33,786 nt of DNA from Acidobacteriota bacterium (GTDB taxonomy: Bacteria; Acidobacteriota; Blastocatellia; Pyrinomonadales; Pyrinomonadaceae), in contig JAIVJC010000024.1 of the NCBI GenBank assembly GCA_020200235.1, positions 1-33,786 on the forward strand, written 5' to 3'. Both the position numbers and the translations under genes were made by a program. The notes below the pieces were generated by a model, which did no database searches, was not told the origin of the DNA, and saw nothing but the letters and a program-made list of their open reading frames with translations. Below are positions 23,762 to 31,554 of the stretch, in pieces. The number at the start of each line of letters is the position of its first letter. Positions within the stretch are counted from its first letter, which is position 1.

Positions 23762-24831
23762 CGCGCCGCGCCTCCCGCGCCGGCTCCGTCGCGCGCGTCG
23801 CCGACCGAGTGCGCGCCCCCGCCGGCGCGCGCGAGCAGCGTGCGCGCGAGGCGGGCGTAGATTCCGACCGCCTCGGCGAGCTCCCGTTTCGCGACGCGCT
23901 CTTCCAGAGTGTGCGCGACGAGGATCGAGCCGGGTCCGCACAGAAGCGGCGCGCCCCAGCTCGCGAGGTACGGGATGTCGGTCGTGAAGCGCACCACCTC
24001 CTGCTCGAAGCCTTCGACCGTGGTCAGCCGCATGGGCTCGTTCTCCGAAAGGTATTCGACTTGGACGCGACCGGCGGCGATGCGTTCGAGCGATTCTTTC
24101 ACTTCGCGCGCGCTCGCGACGAGGCGGAACTGCAAGTCGGCGGCAGCCTCTGCGGCGACGACGTTGGGGCGCGTGCCGCCACTGAGCGTGCCGACGTTGC
24201 AGGTCGTCTCGCCGAAGAAGTCGTCGCGCGGCCAAGCGTGCGCGCGGATCCTCGCGAGCACGTCGAGTAGCTTTTCGATCGCCGACTCGCCGCGCTCGGG
24301 GTAAGCCGAGTGTGCCTCGCGACCCCGCGCGCTCAGGCGCACGCGCAGGGAGCCCTTCGTCCCGGCGGCGAGCCGGTTGTCGGTCGGCTCGCCGTTGACG
24401 AGGAAGCGGCAGTCGCGCGCCCACTCGTGACGGTTCGCGGCGCGCGCGCCGTCGCTGCCCATCTCCTCATCGACGGTGAACAGCAACCCGATCTCTCGCA
24501 CTCCGTCGGCGCGCAATGTCTCCGCCGCCGCGATCTGCGCCGCGATGATGCCCTTGGCGTCGCACGCGCCGCGACCGTGGACGAACTCGTCGTCCTCCGA
24601 GGACGCGACGTGCGGCGGCACCGTGTCCGTGTGCGTCGAGAGCACGACGCGCGCGCGCGAGCCCGCGACTCTGGCGAGGACGTTCGAGCGCCGCGGCGCG
24701 ATCTCCTGCGTCTCGACCTCGTAGCCGAGCCCCGCGAGGTGCGAGGCGAGGAAGCGCGAGACCGCGCCCTCTGCGCCCGTGACCGAGGGGATGTCGATCA
24801 GCCGTCGTGTCAGCTCGAACAGTTCTCTCAT
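23758..24831 (-). CDS. dapE: M20 metallopeptidase, probably succinyl-diaminopimelate desuccinylase
   Basis: 357 residues of the M20 (ArgE/DapE/CPG2) family. Metal ligands and catalytic residues are visible in order: STHTDTVPP (His and Asp), HGRGACDAKG (bridging Asp), the base in TVDEEMGSDGA (Glu-Glu), NGEPTDN, and a C-terminal His in VAHTLEERV. The dimerisation insert lies near 170-280. Substrate specificity within M20 cannot be read from motifs alone, but its place 2 bases after lysC and overlapping dapB, with dapD nearby, makes DapE the natural call. An ArgE- or LysK-like deacylase is the alternative. The C-terminus is Ala/Gly-rich. Confidence 0.88.
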   Translation of the reverse strand: MRELFELTRRLIDIPSVTGAEGAVSRFLASHLAGLGYEVETQEIAPRRSNVLARVAGSRARVVLSTHTDTVPPHVASSEDDEFVHGRGACDAKGIIAAQIAAAETLRADGVREIGLLFTVDEEMGSDGARAANRHEWARDCRFLVNGEPTDNRLAAGTKGSLRVRLSARGREAHSAYPERGESAIEKLLDVLARIRAHAWPRDDFFGETTCNVGTLSGGTRPNVVAAEAAADLQFRLVASAREVKESLERIAAGRVQVEYLSENEPMRLTTVEGFEQEVVRFTTDIPYLASWGAPLLCGPGSILVAHTLEERVAKRELAEAVGIYARLARTLLARAGGGAHSVGDARDGAGAGGAAR

Positions 24832-24833
24832 CG

Positions 24834-26270
24834 TTATGCCCTGCGGCTGGCGCCGCGCGCCTCAGCCGCCACCGCGCCCGCGCCCGCGTCGGCGGCGTCT
24901 TCCTCTTCCTCGAAGAACGCCGCGTGGAGGCGGCGGACGGCTTCGACGGCGCGATCCTCTTCGACGACGAAGGTCAGGTTGATGTTCGACGCGCCCTGCG
25001 AGATGAGCAGCACGTTGATGTCGTCGATGGTGGAGAAGACGCGCCCCGCCACGCCCGGCGTCCAGCGCAAGCCCTCGCCGACGATGCAGATGATCGCGCG
25101 CCGCGGCTCGACCCGCACGGCGGCGATGGGTTTCAAGTCCGCGATGATCTCGGCAATCGCGCTCGTGTCCTCGACCGACATCGAGACGGAGACCTCGGAA
25201 GTCGTGACGATGTCGACGATCGTGCGGTGTCGGTCGAAGACCTCGAAGAGGCGGCGCAGGAAGCCGAACGCGCCGAGCATCCGCGCCGAGGTGACGTGGA
25301 CGACGGAGACGCCGGTCTTGTGCGCGATGGCTTTGACGGTGCGCGGCGAGAGCTCGGTCTCGAAGTAGATGACGGTGTTGAGCGCTTCGGGCTCGCGCGA
25401 GTTGCAGATGCGCACCGGGATGCCGCGCACGACCGCGGGCAGGATCGTCTTCGGGTGCAAGACCTTCGCTCCGAAGTAAGCCAGCTCGGCGGCTTCGGCG
25501 TAGGACATGCTCGGCACGGTGCGCGCGCCTTTGACGACGCGCGGGTCGGCGGTGAGCACGCCGGTCACGTCCGTCCAGATCTGAATCTCGGAAGCCGCGA
25601 GCGCCGCGCCGACGAGCGCGGCCGAGTAGTCGGAGCCGCCGCGCCCGAGCGTCGTCGTCTCGCCCTCAAGCGTCGAGCCGATGAAGCCGCCGAGGACGGG
25701 GACGACAGACTTCGCGATCATGGGTTCGAGCTCGGCGCGCGTGCGCCCGTCGGTCTCGTCCTGCAGGGGCGTGGCGCAGGTGTGCGCGTCGTCGGTCGCG
25801 ACGCAAAGGCGCGCGTCCACCGTCCGCGAGTCGAGCCCCTGCCCGCGCAGCACCGCGGAGAGCAGCGTCGCGGAGAGGCGCTCGCCGTAGGAGACGACGG
25901 CGTCTTGCAGGAGCGCGTGCGGTCGCGCCCTGAGGGAGACCTCGCGGAGCAGCGCGGCGATCTCGCGGCGCGCGTCCTCGACGGCGCGCTCGATGTCGGA
26001 GACCTCTTCCGCGGCGACGAGGCTCTGCGCGGCGTCGAGGTGGCGCGCGAAGTGTGCGGAGAGCGAGCGCAGCGCCTCGTCGGGCTCGCCCGCCTCGGCG
26101 GCGCGCACGGCGGCGAGCAGCGCGTCGGTGACGCGGCTCATCGCGGAGACGACGACGACCGGGCGTTGGGACTTGCGCGCGCCGACGATCTCAGCCACGC
26201 GCGCCAGCGCCGGCGCGTCCTCGACCGACGTGCCGCCGAACTTCATCACGAGTGGCTTGATCTCCGACAT
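24834..26270 (-). CDS. lysC: Aspartate kinase
   Basis: 478 residues from ATG 26270. It phosphorylates aspartate, the committed first step of the aspartate family. The amino-acid kinase domain begins with LVMKFGGTSVED and includes VVVVSAMSRVTDALL, GFIGSTLEGETTTLGRGGSDYSAAL and IWTDVTGVLTADPRVV. Two ACT-type regulatory domains follow (about 305-460), including GVSVVHVTSARMLGAFGFL and ICIVGEGLRWTPGVAGRVF, so feedback inhibition by lysine or threonine is expected. It is monofunctional, without a homoserine dehydrogenase domain. A short acidic then Ala-rich tail (EEEEDAADAG) is unusual. It is the first gene of the lysine cluster and has a candidate promoter 80-110 bases upstream. No lysine riboswitch is evident in the roughly 80-base leader. 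Confidence 0.96.
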   Translation of the reverse strand: MSEIKPLVMKFGGTSVEDAPALARVAEIVGARKSQRPVVVVSAMSRVTDALLAAVRAAEAGEPDEALRSLSAHFARHLDAAQSLVAAEEVSDIERAVEDARREIAALLREVSLRARPHALLQDAVVSYGERLSATLLSAVLRGQGLDSRTVDARLCVATDDAHTCATPLQDETDGRTRAELEPMIAKSVVPVLGGFIGSTLEGETTTLGRGGSDYSAALVGAALAASEIQIWTDVTGVLTADPRVVKGARTVPSMSYAEAAELAYFGAKVLHPKTILPAVVRGIPVRICNSREPEALNTVIYFETELSPRTVKAIAHKTGVSVVHVTSARMLGAFGFLRRLFEVFDRHRTIVDIVTTSEVSVSMSVEDTSAIAEIIADLKPIAAVRVEPRRAIICIVGEGLRWTPGVAGRVFSTIDDINVLLISQGASNINLTFVVEEDRAVEAVRRLHAAFFEEEEDAADAGAGAVAAEARGASRRA

Positions 26271-26355
26271 ACGGTCGCGACCGGCGGACGCGGGCGCGCG
26301 CCCCAGACGGGCGACGCCGATCTCCGCAGAGGAATTTCCGGGGACTCCGGGCGGC

Positions 26356-26385
26356 ATCATAGCAGGAGCGCGCGAGGCGTTGGAA
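26356..26385 (-). promoter_or_regulatory. Candidate promoter of the lysine cluster
   Basis: Reading the minus strand, TTCCAA (26385-26380), an 18-base spacer and TATGAT (26361-26356), preceded by TGC, form an extended -10 promoter. It would give an mRNA leader of roughly 80 bases before lysC. Confidence 0.45.
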
Positions 26386-26403
26386 GACGCGGGCGCGCGG
26401 GAG

Positions 26404-26483
26404 AAGGATGAAGGATGAAGGATGAAGGATGAAGTGAAGACCTCTATTTTTCCTTCATCCTTCATCCTTCATCCTTCATCCTT
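26404..26483. repeat. Perfect heptad inverted repeat, AAGGATG family
   Basis: The left arm is (AAGGATG)x4 plus AAG (26404-26434). The right arm is its exact reverse complement, CTT plus (CATCCTT)x4 (26453-26483). The 31-bp perfect stem has an 18-base loop. It lies between lysC and the NUDIX gene, and the right arm encodes the last residues and stop codon of the NUDIX protein. Confidence 0.95.
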
Positions 26484-27040
26484 TGCTTCGTGCCCTCTCT
26501 CCGCAGGTGTTCTCTGGCGCGCAGGACGAGCAGCGCGGTCGTGGCGTGGACGAAGTCGCCGTTGAGCGCGCGCGCGGCGGCTTCTTCGAGCGGCATCCGG
26601 ACGGTCTCGATGATCTCGCTCGCGTCCTCGTCCTTCTCCGTGAACGTGAGCCCGCGCGCGAGGAAGAGCGTGCTCGCGGACTTGAGGAGCGAAGTGGCGT
26701 ACTCGACCGTGCCCAGCTCGATAAACTCCTCAGCCTCGACGCCTAACTCTTCGCGCAGCTCGCGCCGCGCCGCGTCAGCCGTCTCTTCGCCTTCCTCGAC
26801 GCCGCCCGCGACCGCCTCGACGTTCTCCCTGCCGAGCGCGTAGCGGAACTCTTTGACGAAGTAGGCGGTGCCGTCTTCGCCGACGGCGACGACGGCGACG
26901 CCGTCGAGGATGGCGACCGTCGCGTAAGTCCCTTCGCTGCCGTCGGGCTTCTTGACCTCGTCCTCGTTCAGCTCGATGAGATCGTTTTTAAACTTCGGGT
27001 GAGTCGCCTTGATCGTCCACGGTCCGTTCTTTCTCGCCAT
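26462..27040 (-). CDS. NUDIX hydrolase (ADP-ribose pyrophosphatase-like)
   Basis: 192 residues from ATG 27040, behind GGGAGGGG. It cleaves nucleoside diphosphates linked to another moiety. The NUDIX box is complete: GGVEEGEETADAARRELREE followed by LGVEAEE, matching GX5EX7REUXEEXGU. A preceding beta region (ATVAILDGVAVVAVG...YFVKEFRYALGRENVEAVAGG) resembles ADP-ribose/sugar-nucleotide pyrophosphatases. The last residues (KQRMKDEG) are encoded by the right arm of the heptad inverted repeat at 26404-26483, so the natural C-terminus was probably altered by the repeat. It is divergent from recQ. Confidence 0.93.
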   Translation of the reverse strand: MARKNGPWTIKATHPKFKNDLIELNEDEVKKPDGSEGTYATVAILDGVAVVAVGEDGTAYFVKEFRYALGRENVEAVAGGVEEGEETADAARRELREELGVEAEEFIELGTVEYATSLLKSASTLFLARGLTFTEKDEDASEIIETVRMPLEEAAARALNGDFVHATTALLVLRAREHLRREGTKQRMKDEG

Positions 27041-27344
27041 CGCCCCTCCCGCCTGCTCGAACTCAATTTTTAACCGCGGAGAAGGGAACCGGCTCCTATC
27101 TCCGCGTCGCGCGTTCATGCTGCAAAAACCATGCTTCCCGCGCGAGACGTCGATTCGTGTGCGAACGCGCATGATGGCGGGAGGTGCGCGCATCGTTAGC
27201 AGTCAGCGGCGCGGCGCGTGAAGTATAGAAAGGATTCAAGTGGCGGGCACGTTTGCGAACGCGCGCGCGGGGTTCGCGGGCGGAAACGTCTGCGCGCCGC
27301 CGCTGGCGCGGGAATTGATTGGCGGACGGCGAGGTGAACCGTGG
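27041..27344. other. Divergent intergenic region between the NUDIX gene and recQ
   Basis: This 304-base stretch holds the upstream regions of two divergent genes. The only promoter-like word is TATAGA at 27224-27229 on the plus strand, without a clear -35 box. An in-frame GTG at 27240 would extend recQ by 35 residues. I see no RNA gene or large hairpin here. Confidence 0.5.
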
Positions 27345-29081
27345 ATGGGAGTGACGAGGGAGCTGCCGAAGCTGAGGCGCAAGATGCGCGGCGTGTTCGG
27401 GATCGCGCGGATGCGACCCGGCCAGGAAGAGGTCATGCGCTCGGTCCTGGAGGGCCGGGACACGCTCGCCGTGATGCCGACGGGCGCGGGCAAGTCGCTC
27501 TGCTACCAGCTGCCCGGTCTGCACCTGCCGGGGACGACCGTCGTCGTCTCGCCGCTCATCTCGCTGATGAAGGATCAGGTCGACAAGCTCGGCGACGCCG
27601 GGCTCGACGCCTCGCAGCTCAACAGCTCGCTCACCGCGGGCGAGCGGCGCGAGAGCCTGGGGCAGATCGAGCGCGACGAGAGCGACTTCGTCTTCACCAC
27701 GCCGGAACGCTTCACAGACCCCGCGTTTCTGGAGACGCTCGCGAAGAGCAAGATCGACTTCGTCGTCGTGGACGAGGCGCACTGCATCTCCGAATGGGGG
27801 CACGACTTCCGCCCCGCCTACCTCGCGCTCGGCGAGGCGGTGCGCACGCTCGGCTCGCCGCCCGTGCTCGCCCTGACTGCGACCGCCACCTCCGAGGTGA
27901 TGCTCGACATCGCGAAGCACCTGAACCTGCGCGACGCGCGCGTCATCACGACCGGCATCTACCGACCGAACCTGCGCTACGAGGTCGCGCGCGTGACGAA
28001 CGAGCTGGAGAAGCGCGAGAGCCTCGTGCGGCTCATGCGCGAGACCGACGGCACCGGGATCATCTACGCGGCGACCGTGAAGGCGGTCGAATCTCTCTCC
28101 GAGTTTTTCGCGGGCACGGATTTCGAGGTGGCGAAGTACCACGGCAAGCTCCCGGCGCGCGAGCGCAAGGAGAATCAAGATCGCTTCATGGCGGGCGGGC
28201 TCAAGGCGATGATCGCGACGAACGCCTTCGGGATGGGCATCGACAAGCCCGACATCCGCTTCGTCGCGCATTACCAGTTGCCCGGCTCGCTCGAAGCCTA
28301 CTACCAGGAGTCGGGTCGCGCGGGTCGCGACGGCGAGGCGGCGCGCTGCGTGCTGCTCTTCCAGCTCGAAGACCGCCGCACGCAACAATTTTTCCTGGGC
28401 GGCAGCCACCCGAAGTTCGACGACGTGCTCGCCGTCTACAACGCGCTGCTCGCCCTGCGCGCGCACGAGTCGCCCGCCGAGCTCGCGTCGGTGCAGGAGG
28501 GCGCGAGCGCGGTCGCGGAGTCGAAGGTGAGAGTCGTGCTGTCGCTCCTGAAAGAGCTGAGGCTCGTGCGAGAGTTGCGCGGGGCGCGCTTCAGGCTCGC
28601 GCGCGCGGAGGTGAGCCGCGCGGAGCTCGAGCGGGCGGCGCGCCGCTGCGAGGAGCTGGGCGAGCGCGACCGCGAGAAGCTGGAGCGCATGATGCTCTAC
28701 GGGCAGAGCGCGGCGTGCCGCTGGAAGCTGCTGCACGAATACTTCGACGCGCCGTTCGGGGAGGAGCGCTGCGGCAACTGCGACAACTGCCTGCACCCGC
28801 TCGAAGAGCAGTTAGGGCTGAACGGGAAGAAAGACGAGCCGGAGCCGCCGCCCGCGCCGCCGGCGGTCGCGACCCGAGCGGCGACGCGGAAGGGCGGAGA
28901 GCCGAAAGGGTTCTCGGAGGGCGACCGCGTGAGCGTGCCCGCGCACGGCGAAGGAAGCGTGAAGGCGGTCGATGGTGATAAGCTGACGATAGTTTTCCCG
29001 GACGGCGAGACGAGGATTTTCAAGAGCGATTTCGTCAAGCCGCGCGCGGGCGGCGGGCGCACACGGCGCGGGCGCGGTTAA
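27345..29081 (+). CDS. recQ: RecQ-family ATP-dependent DNA helicase
   Basis: 578 residues from ATG 27345. It unwinds DNA 3'-5' during recombination and repair. Superfamily 2 motifs are in order: the Q-motif-like FGIARMRPGQEEVM, Walker A MPTGAGKSLCYQLP, VVSPLISLMKDQV, DEAH as VVVDEAHCISEWGHDFRP, LTATAT, then ATNAFGMGIDKPDIRFVAHY and YYQESGRAGRDG. The zinc-binding region follows (CRWKLLHEYFD...CGNCDNC). There is no HRDC domain; instead the C-terminus, about 530-578, carries a small beta domain (GDRVSVPAHGEGSVKAVDGD) resembling DUF3553/CarD-like Tudor folds. GAGGTGA precedes this ATG. An alternative GTG at 27240 with AAGGA would add 35 residues of atypical sequence and is less likely. Confidence 0.95.
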   Translation: MGVTRELPKLRRKMRGVFGIARMRPGQEEVMRSVLEGRDTLAVMPTGAGKSLCYQLPGLHLPGTTVVVSPLISLMKDQVDKLGDAGLDASQLNSSLTAGERRESLGQIERDESDFVFTTPERFTDPAFLETLAKSKIDFVVVDEAHCISEWGHDFRPAYLALGEAVRTLGSPPVLALTATATSEVMLDIAKHLNLRDARVITTGIYRPNLRYEVARVTNELEKRESLVRLMRETDGTGIIYAATVKAVESLSEFFAGTDFEVAKYHGKLPARERKENQDRFMAGGLKAMIATNAFGMGIDKPDIRFVAHYQLPGSLEAYYQESGRAGRDGEAARCVLLFQLEDRRTQQFFLGGSHPKFDDVLAVYNALLALRAHESPAELASVQEGASAVAESKVRVVLSLLKELRLVRELRGARFRLARAEVSRAELERAARRCEELGERDREKLERMMLYGQSAACRWKLLHEYFDAPFGEERCGNCDNCLHPLEEQLGLNGKKDEPEPPPAPPAVATRAATRKGGEPKGFSEGDRVSVPAHGEGSVKAVDGDKLTIVFPDGETRIFKSDFVKPRAGGGRTRRGRG

Positions 29082-29134
29082 CCGCCGCGACGCGAGACGT
29101 TCGCGTGCGCCGGATGATGTGTGAGGGACGGTCA

Positions 29135-29695
29135 ATGGCGGGAGCGGAAGACGTGAAGGAAGCGGAAGAGCCGAAAGAGCCGAAGGAGATGACGGACGAG
29201 GAGATCCGCGCGCGCATCGTCCGGCTCGGCTTCGACGGCGACGAGGGTCGCTTCCGGAAGTTCTGCGAGATGATGCGCGCGGGCCTGCCGCCGGGGACGG
29301 GCGTCGCTTTGCGCGGGAGCGTCGTCACCGCCAAGCGCTGGGAGGACGGCACCCCCTTCGACGGCGACGGCAGGGGCACGAGCGATCTGGACGTGACCTT
29401 GGTGGGCGACGAGGTGATGAAATTCTTCGACGACGACGCCTACTACATCCCGAAGCTGCACACCAAGCCGCTCGGCGACAAAGACCCGGGCATCGCGCCC
29501 GCGCTCAACCCCGTCCGCTGCGAGCTGCAAAAACTGGTCGGTCGCCCCGTCAACTTTCAGGCGACCTCGAACCTGATCCTCTTCGCGCGCGACGTGCTGC
29601 TCGGTCAGCCCTACTTCACGATCATCGAGGCGGAGGAGGCGGACGAGGCGGCGGCTGAGGGCGCGGGCGGCGAAGCGCGCCGACGGGAAGCGTGA
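29135..29695 (+). CDS. Nucleotidyltransferase-fold protein
   Basis: 186 residues from ATG 29135 (GAGGGA upstream). A charged Glu/Lys N-terminus (about 1-25) precedes LRGSVVTAKRW...RGTSDLDVTLVG near 65-95, which matches the Gly-Ser and Asp-x-Asp metal-binding pattern of the nucleotidyltransferase superfamily, with a later third acidic position unclear. The tail is Glu/Ala-rich. The stop overlaps the GTG start of the following phosphatase gene by 4 bases, so the two are probably translated together. The substrate, whether a nucleotide, antibiotic or tRNA, cannot be read from the sequence. It starts 53 bases after recQ. Confidence 0.72.
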   Translation: MAGAEDVKEAEEPKEPKEMTDEEIRARIVRLGFDGDEGRFRKFCEMMRAGLPPGTGVALRGSVVTAKRWEDGTPFDGDGRGTSDLDVTLVGDEVMKFFDDDAYYIPKLHTKPLGDKDPGIAPALNPVRCELQKLVGRPVNFQATSNLILFARDVLLGQPYFTIIEAEEADEAAAEGAGGEARRREA

Positions 29696-30441
29696 TCCTC
29701 AAATTCCTGAGCTACAACATACGCTTCGGCGGTCGCGGTCGCGAGCACCGTCTGGCGGAAGTGATCCGCGCCGTCGCGCCCGACCTCGTCGTCTTCCAGG
29801 AGGCGACCGATCCCGTCGTCGTCGCGCGCGTCGCGCAGGCGACCGAAATGACGACCTGCGCCGCGCGCCCCGGCCACTCGGTCGGCTTCATCTCTAAGAT
29901 CGACGTCGCGCGCCACGAGTGGCACTACCCGCGGGGCGCGCGCCACAGCGTGCTGGAGGTGGAACTTACGGGCGGCGCGCGCGTCTTCGGGCTGCACCTG
30001 AGCGCGAGGTTTTCGAAGTGGAGCGAGAGCCGGCGCGTGAGGGAGATCGGCGCGCTCCTCGAGAGCATCAAGCAGCACCAGGAGGGCTTCCACGTGCTCG
30101 CCGGGGACTTCAACACGCTCGCGCCGGGCGAGGTCCTCGACTCCACGCGCTTCCCGCGCTGGATCAAGGCGCTCCTCTGGATGAGCGGGCGCGACATCCG
30201 GCGCGACACCGTCCAGCGCCTGCTCGACGCGGGCTACGTGGACACCTTCCGCGCGCTCCACCCCGAAGAGCCGGGCTACACGCTCCCCGCCTGGGACCCG
30301 CAGGTGCGACTCGACTACATCTTCGTGCCGAAGCGTTACGCCGACCGGGTCACGCGCTGCGAGGTCGTCACCTCCCCGGCGGTCGCCGCGCAGGCTTCAG
30401 ACCATTTCCCGCTGCTCGCGCACATCGAAGTGCCTGATTAA
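29692..30441 (+). CDS. Endonuclease/exonuclease/phosphatase-family hydrolase
   Basis: 249 residues starting at GTG 29692, which overlaps the upstream stop. The Mg-dependent EEP fold is indicated by LKFLSYNIRFGG (Asn), VVFQEA (catalytic Glu), the GLHLSAR His, LAGDFNT (Asp-x-Asn), LDYIFVP and the final SDHFPLLAHI (Asp-His pair). All key residues are present. The family includes exonuclease III-like, DNase I-like and sphingomyelinase-like phosphodiesterases; no signal peptide is seen, so a cytoplasmic nucleic-acid or phospholipid-like substrate is possible. Coupling to a nucleotidyltransferase-fold gene suggests related nucleotide chemistry. Confidence 0.9.
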   Translation: MILKFLSYNIRFGGRGREHRLAEVIRAVAPDLVVFQEATDPVVVARVAQATEMTTCAARPGHSVGFISKIDVARHEWHYPRGARHSVLEVELTGGARVFGLHLSARFSKWSESRRVREIGALLESIKQHQEGFHVLAGDFNTLAPGEVLDSTRFPRWIKALLWMSGRDIRRDTVQRLLDAGYVDTFRALHPEEPGYTLPAWDPQVRLDYIFVPKRYADRVTRCEVVTSPAVAAQASDHFPLLAHIEVPD

Positions 30442-30476
30442 GAGAAGAAGATTCGCCGCCGCAGGCGCGAAAGAAG

Positions 30477-30552
30477 CGATGAAGTCGGAACGATGAACGA
30501 TGAAGTAAGAGCAAATGCCTTCCGTTCATCGTTCATCGTTCCGACTTCATCG
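30477..30552. repeat. Perfect heptad inverted repeat, GATGAAC/TCGGAAC family
   Basis: Arms 30477-30504 and 30525-30552 are exact 28-base reverse complements around a 20-base loop. The left arm reads as 7-base words, GATGAAG TCGGAAC GATGAAC GATGAAG (30478-30505). It lies between the EEP gene and the gene remnant, whose stop codon follows within 6 bases. Confidence 0.94.
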
Positions 30553-30557
30553 TTACT

Positions 30558-30740
30558 TTACGGCACGCTCTTGAGGTACTTCTCCGGCAGCGGCGTCAGA
30601 TTCGTCTCGCCCTCCCAGAAGATCGAGACGACCCACCAGCGCTTGCCGTCGTTCACCAACTGGATGCTGTTGATGCCGCGCTGGAAGGGCTGCGCGTCGT
30701 CCGCGTTGTGGCGCGACTCGTAGGTCGAGATAGCCGCCGC
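30558..30740 (-). pseudogene. C-terminal remnant of an NTF2-like (DUF4440/SnoaL-type) protein
   Basis: The minus strand encodes about 57 residues with an orderly protein-like pattern, ISTYESRHNADDAQPFQRG then INSIQLVNDGKRWWVVSIFW and EGETNLTPLPEKYL, ending in a stop at 30558. It looks like the last beta-strands of an NTF2-like domain. Upstream (above about 30735) the frame continues only into GC-rich sequence without family resemblance, and no start fits. The 5' half of the gene appears deleted, with the break just before the divergent ECF sigma gene. The family call is from pattern memory and moderately sure. Confidence 0.62.
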
Positions 30741-30863
30741 GGCTCGGCGGGCGCAAGACGCGGGGCGGCAGCCGCCGCGGAGCGGTGCGCGCCGCGGCGG
30801 GGGCGCGGGCGCGATGGGTATTTCACGTCCGCGGGCGCGTCGTGATACAGTTGTGGGAAATCG

Positions 30864-31490
30864 ATGGAAAATAATAATCAGACTGCGGAGACCTCCGCGC
30901 TCGAGGGCACGACAGAGGCGGGCGCGCCGGATCAGAAAGCTCCGAACGATAAGGAGCTGGCGCAGAAGGCGGGCGCGGGCGACGCCGACGCCTTCGAGCA
31001 TCTCTACCGGCGCCACTTCCGCCGGGTCTACGCGCTCTGCCTGAGGATGCTCGGCGACCCGACGCTCGCCGAAGATTTGACGCAGGAGACGTTCGTCAAC
31101 CTCTTCAACAAGATCGGCTCTTTCCGCGGCGAGAGCGCCTTCACCACGTGGCTGCACCGCATGACGGTCAACCAGGTGCTGATGTTCTTCCGCAAGGCGA
31201 GCACGCGGCAGGAGCTGACGACCGACGAGGGCGAGACCCCCGTCCAGATCGTGCGCGGCACGGAAGACCCGAACGCGATGCCGGTCGTCGACCGCATCGC
31301 GCTCCAGCGAGCGATCCGCCAACTGCCGCCCGGCTACCGCACGGTCTTCGTCCTCCACGACGTCGAGGGCTACGACCACGACGAGATCGCGCGCATCCTC
31401 GAAGTCTCCGAGGGCACGTCGAAATCGCAGCTCCACAAGGCTCGCCTGAAATTACGCACGCTGCTCAGGCAACAGTCTGTGCCCGCGTAG
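30864..31490 (+). CDS. ECF-type RNA polymerase sigma factor
   Basis: 208 residues from ATG 30864. Region 2 (about 45-105) contains [38 protein letters not shown] and [14 protein letters not shown]. Region 4 (about 145-200) contains [47 protein letters not shown], a standard helix-turn-helix for -35 recognition. An acidic, unstructured N-terminus of about 35 residues precedes region 2. The next gene, 64 bases downstream, encodes a small zinc-finger protein likely to be its anti-sigma factor. Its regulon is unknown. Confidence 0.95.
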   Translation: MENNNQTAETSALEGTTEAGAPDQKAPNDKELAQKAGAGDADAFEHLYRRHFRRVYALCLRMLGDPTLAEDLTQETFVNLFNKIGSFRGESAFTTWLHRMTVNQVLMFFRKASTRQELTTDEGETPVQIVRGTEDPNAMPVVDRIALQRAIRQLPPGYRTVFVLHDVEGYDHDEIARILEVSEGTSKSQLHKARLKLRTLLRQQSVPA

Positions 31491-31512
31491 CCTCTAACTG
31501 CGGTAGAACTGA

Positions 31513-31527
31513 AGCCCCCTCGGGGCT
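31513..31527 (+). promoter_or_regulatory. Small hairpin between the sigma factor and zinc-finger genes
   Basis: AGCCCC-CTC-GGGGCT forms a 6-bp stem with a 3-base loop in the 64-base gap. It could attenuate transcription into the downstream gene. It resembles the GCCCCGTCAGGGGC hairpin at 18861. Confidence 0.5.
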
Positions 31528-31554
31528 CATCCTTCACGGTTTGGAGCAGAATAC

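Noticed and set aside
23762-24424. N-terminal extension of dapB to 24424
   Set aside because: The extra frame is an Arg-rich shadow of dapE; the family start and ATGA overlap fit 23761.
26271-26465. N-terminal extension of lysC and a possible lysine riboswitch in its leader
   Set aside because: The extension would translate the promoter and a heptad repeat. The leader of about 80 bases is too short and shows no riboswitch-like core.
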